64,000 nucleotides of DNA from Acidimicrobiaceae bacterium. Lineage in GTDB: Bacteria > Actinomycetota > Acidimicrobiia > Acidimicrobiales > RAAP-2. A program made the position numbers and the translations under genes. Positions 47,479 through 55,533 of the stretch are shown in pieces. The stretch spans positions 34,063 through 98,062 of the forward strand of contig PNAH01000025.1 in NCBI GenBank assembly GCA_003170315.1. Direction: 5' to 3'. Below the pieces are notes generated by a model. The model had not been told where the DNA came from. It did no database searches and saw only the letters and a list, made by a program, of their open reading frames with translations. Numbering within the stretch: position 1 is the stretch's first letter; each line of letters starts with the position of its first letter.

Positions 47479-48207
47479 CTACCGACCCTCGTCCAGCGTC
47501 TCCGGCTCGTCGTCATTCTCGAAGCGGACAGAACGCTCCCCCCGACGAGGACCGGAGAGCAGTTGATCTAGCTCGTGAGCGACGGAACCGATGTCGCCCG
47601 AGAGGATCAGTTCAGCGCGCGACGGCGTTTTCTCGGCAAACCATTCTTGAGCCCCTCGCAATCCGAAGACCTTGACAGCAACGCCCGTCACGCCAAAAAT
47701 GCGATCCAGGCCACGGCGCGATGGGGGCCTTGGCACCGTCGTTCCTTTTGCCCAAGCAAAAAGACTGGCCCTGCTTACTCCAGCAGCGTCGCCGATTTCT
47801 TCTGCTGTAGCACCTAGCACAATGCGCGCCTCATATAAACGTCGCGCGATGACTCCGGTCTCGTGAAGAGTTTCTGTGGCTGCCGGGAGAGCCGACGGTC
47901 GAAGAAAATGATCGCGGGTCAAGGTAAAGACAAAGACTGGTTGTTGCAGCGTTAGACCGGTTGCAATCAAGTACTCAGATTGAGGTGGTCGAACTACTTC
48001 AGCAGCCGTCGCCTTCAGTCCAAGAGCCCAATGAATGAGGGACCCACTCTCCGGCCACTCGAACTCACTCGTTTCAATGCGGCGCAAGTCAACGTAAGTT
48101 GGAACAGGAAAGCCGATCTTCTGCTCGTAACTGTCCTCTTCGTCGACAGACGTGGTTTGGTCCGGACTCACAAGAGTTGCAACACTGCTTAGAGAACGCA
48201 TTGTCAC
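47479..48207 (-). CDS. HTH-containing protein (XRE-like HTH; Xre/ParS-antitoxin-like C-terminus)
   Basis: IVLGATAEEIGDAAGVSRASLFAWAKGTTVPRPPSRRGLDRIFG. Confidence 0.65.
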   Translation of the reverse strand: MTMRSLSSVATLVSPDQTTSVDEEDSYEQKIGFPVPTYVDLRRIETSEFEWPESGSLIHWALGLKATAAEVVRPPQSEYLIATGLTLQQPVFVFTLTRDHFLRPSALPAATETLHETGVIARRLYEARIVLGATAEEIGDAAGVSRASLFAWAKGTTVPRPPSRRGLDRIFGVTGVAVKVFGLRGAQEWFAEKTPSRAELILSGDIGSVAHELDQLLSGPRRGERSVRFENDDEPETLDEGR

Positions 48208-48959
48208 TTGCCTACGCGCAACTTTTCGAAGTACTCCGAGGTGAGGCAGCCGATGAAGACTTGATCCGCCTTGGCATGGAATGATTCATAAACCTTGCGC
48301 ACACTCGAACCGTCGTAAGCGCCCTTCACCTCTCGGAAAAGGTCGGTGTCGATGATGTAGTGACTGTTCAAGGGCGGTGCGGTTGAATATCCGTGCCGGA
48401 GAAGACAAGTCGCATCACCATCGAAGGAAAAGATGACTCGTTGCTCGATTGTCGTAATCTCAGACCCAATATCGGGATGCAGAATCGGTCCCAAAAGTTC
48501 ATCTCGAACAAAACCATTCCACGATGCTTCGACACCCTCTATTGAATCGAGCTCGTCGATATATCGCAAACCAACACGTTGTTCCGTGGCAGGTTGAACG
48601 AGTTCCTCGACTGCGCCCAAAAGTCTCTCAAGTTGAGCGCGGAAATTGCTCCAGTCGAGGTAGCGAGTGACCTCTAGAGCGACTGAACTCTCTAGAACCA
48701 CGATTTTCGCATCATCGGAACTCAGCGACCAACCGCCTTCTGCGGAATCCGCGACGGTTACCATCCCCGCAGGACTGGCCGTGATCTGACGAACATTCGC
48801 TTGTTCAATGACGGAGAACTCGTCTCCAACCTGTTTGGCGAGACGCGTGACGAACCCCGCTTCGGCCACCTCTGCATGACGTTCGAAGCGAACCTGGGCC
48901 ACCACGAGTTTCACCGGAGCGTTTGCCAGGATGCCCTTCATTTTTTTGGTCGTCGCCAT
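48204..48959 (-). CDS. TIGR04255-like family protein
   Basis: APVKLVVAQVRFERH...GWSLSSDDAKIVVLESSVALEVTRYLDWSNFRAQLERLLGAVEEL...QRVGLRYIDEL; 4-nt overlap with next gene. Confidence 0.65.
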   Translation of the reverse strand: MATTKKMKGILANAPVKLVVAQVRFERHAEVAEAGFVTRLAKQVGDEFSVIEQANVRQITASPAGMVTVADSAEGGWSLSSDDAKIVVLESSVALEVTRYLDWSNFRAQLERLLGAVEELVQPATEQRVGLRYIDELDSIEGVEASWNGFVRDELLGPILHPDIGSEITTIEQRVIFSFDGDATCLLRHGYSTAPPLNSHYIIDTDLFREVKGAYDGSSVRKVYESFHAKADQVFIGCLTSEYFEKLRVGK

Positions 48960-49122
48960 CTAATCTCCTAAACTGGACTCGTTCTGGACTCTATCGTATC
49001 CGCCTGACAGTTACACCCCGGGAGGGACTCTCCGGACAGTTGGGAGGGAAAGAGCGTACGAACTAATGGGAAGTGCCGATCCCTCCTGCGTGACCGCGAA
49101 AGACCACGAATATCCGGCGCTA

Positions 49123-49154
49123 CATGCCCATATACGCCCGTGGTATGCCCAAAC
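49123..49154. repeat. inverted-orientation phased GGGCAT cluster inside element 1
   Basis: catgcccatatacgcccgtggtatgcccaaac; reverse complement GTTTGGGCATACCACGGGCGTATATGGGCATG. Confidence 0.55.
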
Positions 49155-49254
49155 TTAATCTTCAGAGCCGACTGAGTCTTCGTGCCAAAGGTCTAATTCA
49201 GGGAGACACGTCTACCATTTGATTCACTCGAGAACGTGTGGGACGGTCATCAAA

Positions 49255-50736
49255 ATGAAGATTCTCGTCGACACAAATGTCTTCATTGCGGCGGAGGACA
49301 TTTCGCGAGACAGCGTTCACGTCAATGCCGAACTCGCAACGGAGTTTGTATCGCTTTGCAGACGGGTTGGTGTCGAACTGTTTGTTCATCCAGCGACGCG
49401 CGACGACATCCGACGCACCGACGACCAAGACCTGAGACGTGCGTCGGAGATGAAACTTCGACAGTGGGGAATGCTCCGAGAATCGCCGACGCCTTTCGAT
49501 CTAGCCGCGCGAGCCGGATACACTCGACCGCTTTCAGAAAATGACCAATCTGATCTGCAACTTCTTACAGCTCTTGAGTCGCGCTCAGTCGATTTGTTGG
49601 TAACGGAGGATCGGGGGCTACTGCGTCGAGCCGCTCGTGCTGGCCTCGAAACGAGGGCAATCCGCCTGTTGGGGTCCATCGACTATTTGAAGCAACTGTT
49701 CGGCGAACTTGTTACGCCCCCGGCAGTCGAATCGGTTCTGGCCTACGAGATTTCACCGGATGAAGGAATTCTGTCATCCGTTCGGGATGAATACACGACA
49801 GCTGGCGATTCATTTGACGCGTGGTTCGACAAGGTTCGCGGTGAGCACCGTGAGTGTCGAGTGATTCGAACACCGTCCGGTCCGATTCAAGGACTTGCCA
49901 TCTACAAAACGGAAGTCGATCATCCCTTTGGTATCCAAGGTAAGACTCTCAAAATATGCACTTTCAAAATTGCGCCCGATGCTGTAGGTGCGAAGCGCGG
50001 TGAACTTCTGTTGAAGGCGACGCTGCAATATGCAAACGCAACAGAAATGGACGCAATCTACGTAACGCTCTTCGAGCGTCACACGGGGCTCGCCAACCTT
50101 CTTGAGCGATTCGGATTCGCCCAACTCGAGGAACGTTCTTCGCGAGGAGAGATCGTCTACGTCAAATCCATGCGACCGGACGAATTTGAGGAAGAACTGA
50201 GCCCTCTCGACTTTCATATTAAATTCGGTCCGCCTGCACTAAAAGTCCGCCGAGCATTCGTCGTTCCCATACAACCGGAGTATCACGACATTCTCTTTCC
50301 GGAGGCCGCCATCAGGCCCTCGATGTTCGGGCCCGAGCCATCAGGGAACGCAATCCTGAAAGCGTATTTGTGTCGGTCACCAACCACTCTGCTCCGAGCT
50401 GGCGACGCGCTTCTTTTCTATCGTTCACATGATTTGAGTGCGGTGACTGCGATTGGTGTTGTCGAGTCGGCAGAACGCATTTTCGAACCTACCGCCGTAC
50501 GCGAGCGAGTCGGATTTCGAACGGTATATCCCGATAGTGAGATACGGGCAATGTTCTCTCGTGGGCCTTTTGTACTGACCATCCTCTTTCGCCAGGACAG
50601 ATTGGTTAATCCTGTATGGGGGATCAATGAACTGAAACATCGTGGTGTAGTGCGATCGGCACCTCAGTCGATTGTGCAGGTTACTGACAATGGAGCGATG
50701 GAATGGGTAAGGGATCAACTCGAAGGACAGCCCTGA
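49255..50736 (+). CDS. PIN nuclease - GNAT - EVE/PUA-like multidomain protein
   Basis: N-term MKILVDTNVFIAAEDISRD...LLVTEDRGLLRRA; middle LKICTFKIAPDAVGAKRGELLLKATLQYANATEMDAIYVTLFERHTGLANLLERFGF; C-term AGDALLFYRSHDLSAVTAIGVVES. Confidence 0.75.
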   Translation: MKILVDTNVFIAAEDISRDSVHVNAELATEFVSLCRRVGVELFVHPATRDDIRRTDDQDLRRASEMKLRQWGMLRESPTPFDLAARAGYTRPLSENDQSDLQLLTALESRSVDLLVTEDRGLLRRAARAGLETRAIRLLGSIDYLKQLFGELVTPPAVESVLAYEISPDEGILSSVRDEYTTAGDSFDAWFDKVRGEHRECRVIRTPSGPIQGLAIYKTEVDHPFGIQGKTLKICTFKIAPDAVGAKRGELLLKATLQYANATEMDAIYVTLFERHTGLANLLERFGFAQLEERSSRGEIVYVKSMRPDEFEEELSPLDFHIKFGPPALKVRRAFVVPIQPEYHDILFPEAAIRPSMFGPEPSGNAILKAYLCRSPTTLLRAGDALLFYRSHDLSAVTAIGVVESAERIFEPTAVRERVGFRTVYPDSEIRAMFSRGPFVLTILFRQDRLVNPVWGINELKHRGVVRSAPQSIVQVTDNGAMEWVRDQLEGQP

Positions 50737-51107
50737 TGTCTATTAGACCCGAGTACGTGGAAGCGATTATTTCGGGCGCGAAAACCGTTGAGTTCAGGAA
50801 GCAGCGACTTGCCCCAGACGTTGAGACTGTGGTCATTTACGCGACATCGCCAATTAAGGCGGTCGTGGGAGAATTTGAAATTACGTCGCAGGTTTCTAAG
50901 TCACCAGCGGGTCTGTGGCAGGAGTTCAAACTGGTCTCCGGCATCGACCGGCGACGTTTTTTCGAATATTTTCGTGGACGATCCAGCGGTGTCGGAATCG
51001 TGATTGGAAATGTGACTGCCTACGCTCCCCAGAAGCGACTGGAGGACATAGCTCCAGGATCACGTCCGCCGCAAAGTTTTCGATATCTTGAGGATTCGGC
51101 GGCGTAG
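50736..51107 (+). CDS. ASCH domain protein
   Basis: MSIRPEYVEAIISGAKTVEFRKQRLAPDVETVVIYATSPIKAVVGEFEI; TGATG stop/start overlap with PIN-GNAT gene. Confidence 0.8.
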   Translation: MSIRPEYVEAIISGAKTVEFRKQRLAPDVETVVIYATSPIKAVVGEFEITSQVSKSPAGLWQEFKLVSGIDRRRFFEYFRGRSSGVGIVIGNVTAYAPQKRLEDIAPGSRPPQSFRYLEDSAA

Positions 51108-51135
51108 AAGGTCGGTCACTTCTTGTGGCGACAAA

Positions 51136-51344
51136 GTGAACACCACCTGAGATCGGTGGTGGCAGAGTTGAGGCCTAAACCATTGACCCGTAAGGATTCT
51201 CCGGCCGCTTGAATCAATTTCGAGTCAGTTTTGGGCATTGAATGGGCATCAGTTGGGCATTAACTGCTCCATTTCGGAGAAAATATCGCAATTTCGTGGC
51301 GTCTGCCCAATTGCAGAAATGAGCCATCACCAGGAATTATGAAG
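51136..51344. repeat. element right-end module next to tRNA-Glu: hairpin + three 11-bp-phased GGGCAT repeats
   Basis: gtgaaCACCACCtgagatcGGTGGTGg ... ttttgggcattgaatgggcatcagttgggcattaac ... caggaattatgaagcacccccaacggg. Confidence 0.7.
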
Positions 51345-51417
51345 CACCCCCAACGGGATTCGAACCCGTGCCGCCACCTTGAAAGGGTGGTGTCCTAGGC
51401 CGCTAGACGATGGGGGC
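51345..51417 (-). tRNA. tRNA-Glu(TTC)
   Basis: GCCCCCATCGTCTAGCGGCCTAGGACACCACCCTTTCAAGGTGGCGGCACGGGTTCGAATCCCGTTGGGGGTG cloverleaf. Confidence 0.96.
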
Positions 51418-51448
51418 CTGCACTGCGTGTCACCTGGTACTTCGTTGG

Positions 51449-51525
51449 TGGTCGGGCTGCCGGGATTTGAACCCGGGACCTCTGCGTCCCGAACGCAGCG
51501 CGCTACCAAGCTGCGCTACAGCCCG
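51449..51525 (-). tRNA. tRNA-Pro(CGG), CCA encoded
   Basis: CGGGCTGTAGCGCAGCTTGGTAGCGCGCTGCGTTCGGGACGCAGAGGTCCCGGGTTCAAATCCCGGCAGCCCGACCA. Confidence 0.96.
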
Positions 51526-51583
51526 CAGCGAGTTGCCTCGCAGCCAGATAATGCTAGTCGGTGGCTGGTGAATCGAACAACGC

Positions 51584-52417
51584 TCACATGATCGAGGGCA
51601 TCTCCGGCGCGACCGGTTTGTGATACTCAATCACGATCTCACTTATTCGACGTCGTTCCACCGATTGCACTCGAAACGTCCAGTCCTCGTAGGTGTAGGT
51701 CGTGCCGGCCTGCGGTATTTCCCCGGCCAGATCGAGGATGAATCCGGCGATAGTGACGTACTCGCCTTCGGGAATCGAGATGCCGAGCGCCTCTTCCACC
51801 TCATCGACGTGGGTCTGCCCGTCGACCAGCCAGCGGTCTTGGCGGATGCGCACGATCGTGGGCTCCTCGTCCTCGTCGAACTCGTCGTTCAGATCGCCCA
51901 CCAACTGTTCGAGGATGTCGCGGATCGACACGACGCCCGCGACACCACCGTGTTCGTCCAGCACCAGCGCGAAGGTCCGCCGCTTCTCTCGCATCTCACT
52001 GAGACTCTCCAACAGGTCCATGGTTTCGGGCAACATGAAAGGGCGTCGGATCTTGCGCGCGATTTCACTCGCTGACGGCAAGGAGACCCCGATGGCTCGT
52101 TTGGCGGTGGTGCTGCGAAACAGGTCGTTGACGAAGAGGACGCCTTCGACCTCGTCGAGGTCGCCATTGACCACCGGGAAACAGGAGTGTCCGGTGTCGC
52201 GGATCGCCTCGGCGATGAGTTCCGGCGTCACCGGCGTAGTGAGGAAGTCGACGTCGGTGCGTGGCGTCATAACGTCGCGAAGTTCGAGCTCGCTCAGTTG
52301 ATCGACCCGCTCGTGGATGGCGATGGCTTCGGGCGACTTCGGGCGAGACTCTTCTCGTCCGACGATGCGCTTACGAAGCCGAGACAGTCCCGACGAGGGG
52401 GGCTGTGGGGCGCTCAT
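51584..52417 (-). CDS. CBS-domain HlyC/CorC family protein
   Basis: LELRDVMTPRTDVDFLTTPVTPELIAEAIRDTGHSCFPVVNGDLDEVEGVLFVNDLF. Confidence 0.92.
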   Translation of the reverse strand: MSAPQPPSSGLSRLRKRIVGREESRPKSPEAIAIHERVDQLSELELRDVMTPRTDVDFLTTPVTPELIAEAIRDTGHSCFPVVNGDLDEVEGVLFVNDLFRSTTAKRAIGVSLPSASEIARKIRRPFMLPETMDLLESLSEMREKRRTFALVLDEHGGVAGVVSIRDILEQLVGDLNDEFDEDEEPTIVRIRQDRWLVDGQTHVDEVEEALGISIPEGEYVTIAGFILDLAGEIPQAGTTYTYEDWTFRVQSVERRRISEIVIEYHKPVAPEMPSIM

Positions 52418-52845
52418 TGAACGTCGGCACTCCCGACGCGAACGGTCGCGGGGCGCAGTGATTCGTCCTCGTACTCTTCGCCGCGCAAGAGCGCGCGCAC
52501 CGCGCTCCGCAGCCGCTGGGGATCGAGCGGCTTTACGAGGAATCCCTCGGCGCCACTGCGACGAGCGAGGAAGACATCCGGGCGGCGATCGAGCAGCATC
52601 AGTACCGCGACCGGTTCGGCTGCGCCGTAGGACTCCTCGTGTCGCAGGTCCATGCAGATGGCCATGCCGCCCATGGTGCCGATCTGCAGGTCCACCACCA
52701 CGAGGTCGACCCCGCCCTGCTCGACGCGGGCAATGACTTCGGGGCCACTGGCGACCTCTTCAATAAAGAGATCCGGTCCTTCGAGCGTGGCGCGCAAATC
52801 CTTGCGCAGAGAGGCGAGGTCGCTCGCCAGAAGAACAATGGCCAT
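52414..52845 (-). CDS. response regulator receiver-like domain protein
   Basis: VIARVEQGGVDLVVVDLQIGTMGGMAICMDLR...GAEGFLVKPLDPQRLRSAVRALL. Confidence 0.8.
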   Translation of the reverse strand: MAIVLLASDLASLRKDLRATLEGPDLFIEEVASGPEVIARVEQGGVDLVVVDLQIGTMGGMAICMDLRHEESYGAAEPVAVLMLLDRRPDVFLARRSGAEGFLVKPLDPQRLRSAVRALLRGEEYEDESLRPATVRVGSADVQ

Positions 52846-52973
52846 GGCGTCAGCGTAGCGGAGCAAGAAAATGGCTCCAGGTTGGTGCGAACGTCGGAGC
52901 GAAAATTACTCTTGCCCGTTCGCCGGTGAGTGGTTATCCTGCGGTTCTAGGTCAAACCGAGGGGGAGTGACTT

Positions 52974-53222
52974 ATGGCGATTACGCCTTTGGATTGGACT
53001 GACGCCGCCGCATGTCGAAACTGTGAAGGCGCGCTGTTTTATCCGGCCGATAGCGCGGAGCGCAAAGAAGATCGGTTGGAACGAGAGTTGGTGGCCAAGC
53101 GCATCTGCGCGAGTTGCGGTGTGCGGGAGGAATGCCTGGAAGCGGCGCTCGCCCGACACGAGTCCTACGGGATCTGGGGCGGACTTAATGAGATTGAACG
53201 GAGAGGATTACTCCGTACGTGA
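52974..53222 (+). CDS. WhiB family iron-sulfur regulator
   Basis: [70 protein letters not shown]. Confidence 0.95.
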   Translation: MAITPLDWTDAAACRNCEGALFYPADSAERKEDRLERELVAKRICASCGVREECLEAALARHESYGIWGGLNEIERRGLLRT

Positions 53223-53678
53223 CGTCACCCACCCGAGTTGGGCCGGGCTCACACGGGTGAGCACGATGAGGAGCGCGAACGTCACGATGTGAACCCCGGT
53301 GCAGTACAAGCACAGGTTGTCGATGATGATGAGTTCGGCGTAGAGGAGCCAGAGCACGAAGCACATCGAGATGATGGCGATTACGAAGCGCGCGACGTGA
53401 ATCCAATAGCTCTTCGCCCGCCATCCCCACGGCGAATTGAGCACCGTCATCACCAGGAACGTGCCTAGACCGAGGAACGCCACCGGGATGCCGAGCAATC
53501 GAGACTGCGCCGAAGTCGTGACGGCCCCGCAGTTGATGAATCCCTTGTCGGTGCAGAAGAGGGCCTGTGGTTCGAAGTGGGTGATCGTGAGATACGTCGC
53601 CAGGGCCAGGCCGATCAGACTTAAGGCGAACGTCGTAGGGACCGCCCAAGCGGGAACCCGTCCTAGCGTCCGACTCAC
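53208..53678 (-). CDS. vitamin K epoxide reductase (VKOR) family
   Basis: [49 protein letters not shown]...[15 protein letters not shown]. Confidence 0.92.
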   Translation of the reverse strand: MSRTLGRVPAWAVPTTFALSLIGLALATYLTITHFEPQALFCTDKGFINCGAVTTSAQSRLLGIPVAFLGLGTFLVMTVLNSPWGWRAKSYWIHVARFVIAIISMCFVLWLLYAELIIIDNLCLYCTGVHIVTFALLIVLTRVSPAQLGWVTSRTE

Positions 53679-54652
53679 TTAATCTTCATGGCCGTTTTCG
53701 CGGCCATCACGCCGGAACTCGTGCACACGTTGGACGGCAGGTTGTTCGTCAACGAACAGATCGCGGCGCTCTGATAGTTCGCCGACGCGATAATCGCGTC
53801 CGTGACGGGACTCGTCGGATCACTGAGTCCCGTCGCGATGTTGGCGCGCGACAAATTCGTCAAGGCGTCCGGGGAGAAACTCGCCCCGGAGACGAGGAAC
53901 TTGTTGTCCATGGTGATGAAGGGAATCGGATTGCCCTGTGATTTGGTGAGACCGGGAATGTACTTCGGCGTGTCGTACTTCTGCACCAGCGCCCTCTGCG
54001 CTTTGGTCGGAGTTTGGAGGAGCTGGTAGTTCGAGCCCGCGGCGTTCAAGTAGTTGGTGTACTCCTCGACGCTCTTGAAAGCGATGTACTTCGAGGTGTA
54101 GGAGGACTTCACGAACGTAAACGTCGGTGTGTTGGGATACGTGTCGTGGGCGTAACTGGCCATGTTGCCCAGACCCTTCCATGTGCCGAATCGACTGAGG
54201 GCGATGATCGTGGACCAGCGCTGCGCGGCGCAGTACGGGCAGTATTCCGCGCCGAGGTAAAAGACCTCGGGGACCGTCGTGCCCGAATTCGTTTGCGCCG
54301 TGAGGATTGGCTGGCCCTTCACCGAGATCGGTGGGCTTACCTGCACCACTTGGGAGGTCACACCGACCGTGTTGAAGACTGACATAGGTACGCCGGTGAT
54401 CTGGGCCATGGTTGTCGCATCGACCGGCGAGAACGTTCCGTTTCCCTTCGTCGATGGAGAACCGCTCAAGACCTTGACGAGCACGAGTGTCGCCACGATG
54501 ACCACCACGAGTCCGATCACCAGCCACGTGAAGAGTCCGGCCGGCCGACCACTCGAGGACTTCACCGGCGCCTTCGCGGGCGCTCGCTTGGCCGCCTGCG
54601 TCGCCGGGCGGTTGGAGGCGATGTTCTTCTTCGATGCGGGGGACTTGGCCAC
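53675..54652 (-). CDS. DUF929 family membrane-anchored thioredoxin-like protein
   Basis: [34 protein letters not shown]. Confidence 0.88.
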   Translation of the reverse strand: MAKSPASKKNIASNRPATQAAKRAPAKAPVKSSSGRPAGLFTWLVIGLVVVIVATLVLVKVLSGSPSTKGNGTFSPVDATTMAQITGVPMSVFNTVGVTSQVVQVSPPISVKGQPILTAQTNSGTTVPEVFYLGAEYCPYCAAQRWSTIIALSRFGTWKGLGNMASYAHDTYPNTPTFTFVKSSYTSKYIAFKSVEEYTNYLNAAGSNYQLLQTPTKAQRALVQKYDTPKYIPGLTKSQGNPIPFITMDNKFLVSGASFSPDALTNLSRANIATGLSDPTSPVTDAIIASANYQSAAICSLTNNLPSNVCTSSGVMAAKTAMKIK

Positions 54653-54738
54653 GTTGCTCCTTGGTGCGCTTAGGACAACAAACTTAGTGGACAGGGCATT
54701 GAGGCCAACTGCAGGCTCGGTGCTGAGTAGTTTTCACT

Positions 54739-55533
54739 ATGGCCGAAATTTTGAGTCCCCGTCCGGCCGCGACCGTGATCACCGTACGTGACCGTTCCAA
54801 TGGTTACGAAATTCTTATGCTCCGTCGCAACCTCAACAGCGATTTCGTCGGCGGCGCGTACGTCTTTCCGGGCGGTCGCGTCGACGAAGCAGACGCCGGC
54901 CCGGCGGCTCAGCGTCGCACGCTAGGACTCACCGACGCCGAGGCGTCGCGACGTCTCTCTCTGGAAGGTGGTGGCCTGGCGTACTACGTCGCGTGTTTGC
55001 GAGAGCTCTTCGAAGAGGCCGGACTGTTAATCGCGTGTGACGAAGATGGCGAACCGGTTCGGCTCCGTGATGATGAGTCGGTTCTTCGTTTCGCCGCCAG
55101 TCGCCGCGAGGTGAACGCCGGCACGCTCAACTTCATTTCGATGATGGAGCGAGAGCGACTCCTGCTGGACCTGCGCGGACTGGAGTACGTGGCCCACTGG
55201 GTGACGCCCGTAGGACCGCCCCGGCGCTACGACACCCGCTTCTTCGTGGCGCTCGCTCCGAGCCGCCAAGTGGCCACGCACGACGCCGGTGAAACCGTCG
55301 CCGATCAGTGGATACGGCCCGTCGACGCCCTGGAGGCGTACGCTCGTGGCGAACTCGAGATGATCTTCCCGACGATCCGCAACCTTGAGGCGATCGCGCA
55401 CCTTGACTCGTCGCTCGAGGTCCTCGAATACGCGCGATCACTTAAGAACGTCGCGCGCGTGGAACCGAGGATCGTGACACGAGGTGGCGAGGTGGCGATT
55501 CTGCTACCGGGTGACGACGGTTACGACGACTGA
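54739..55533 (+). CDS. NUDIX hydrolase
   Basis: VGGAYVFPGGRVDEADA...ACLRELFEEAGLLI. Confidence 0.9.
   Translation: MAEILSPRPAATVITVRDRSNGYEILMLRRNLNSDFVGGAYVFPGGRVDEADAGPAAQRRTLGLTDAEASRRLSLEGGGLAYYVACLRELFEEAGLLIACDEDGEPVRLRDDESVLRFAASRREVNAGTLNFISMMERERLLLDLRGLEYVAHWVTPVGPPRRYDTRFFVALAPSRQVATHDAGETVADQWIRPVDALEAYARGELEMIFPTIRNLEAIAHLDSSLEVLEYARSLKNVARVEPRIVTRGGEVAILLPGDDGYDD

Noticed and set aside
53208-53222. Tail-to-tail overlaps (WhiB/VKOR, NUDIX/Mrp at 55521-55533, RidA/regulator at 57499-57502)
   Set aside because: Convergent overlaps of a few bases are common in compact actinobacterial genomes; not evidence of antisense control on their own.
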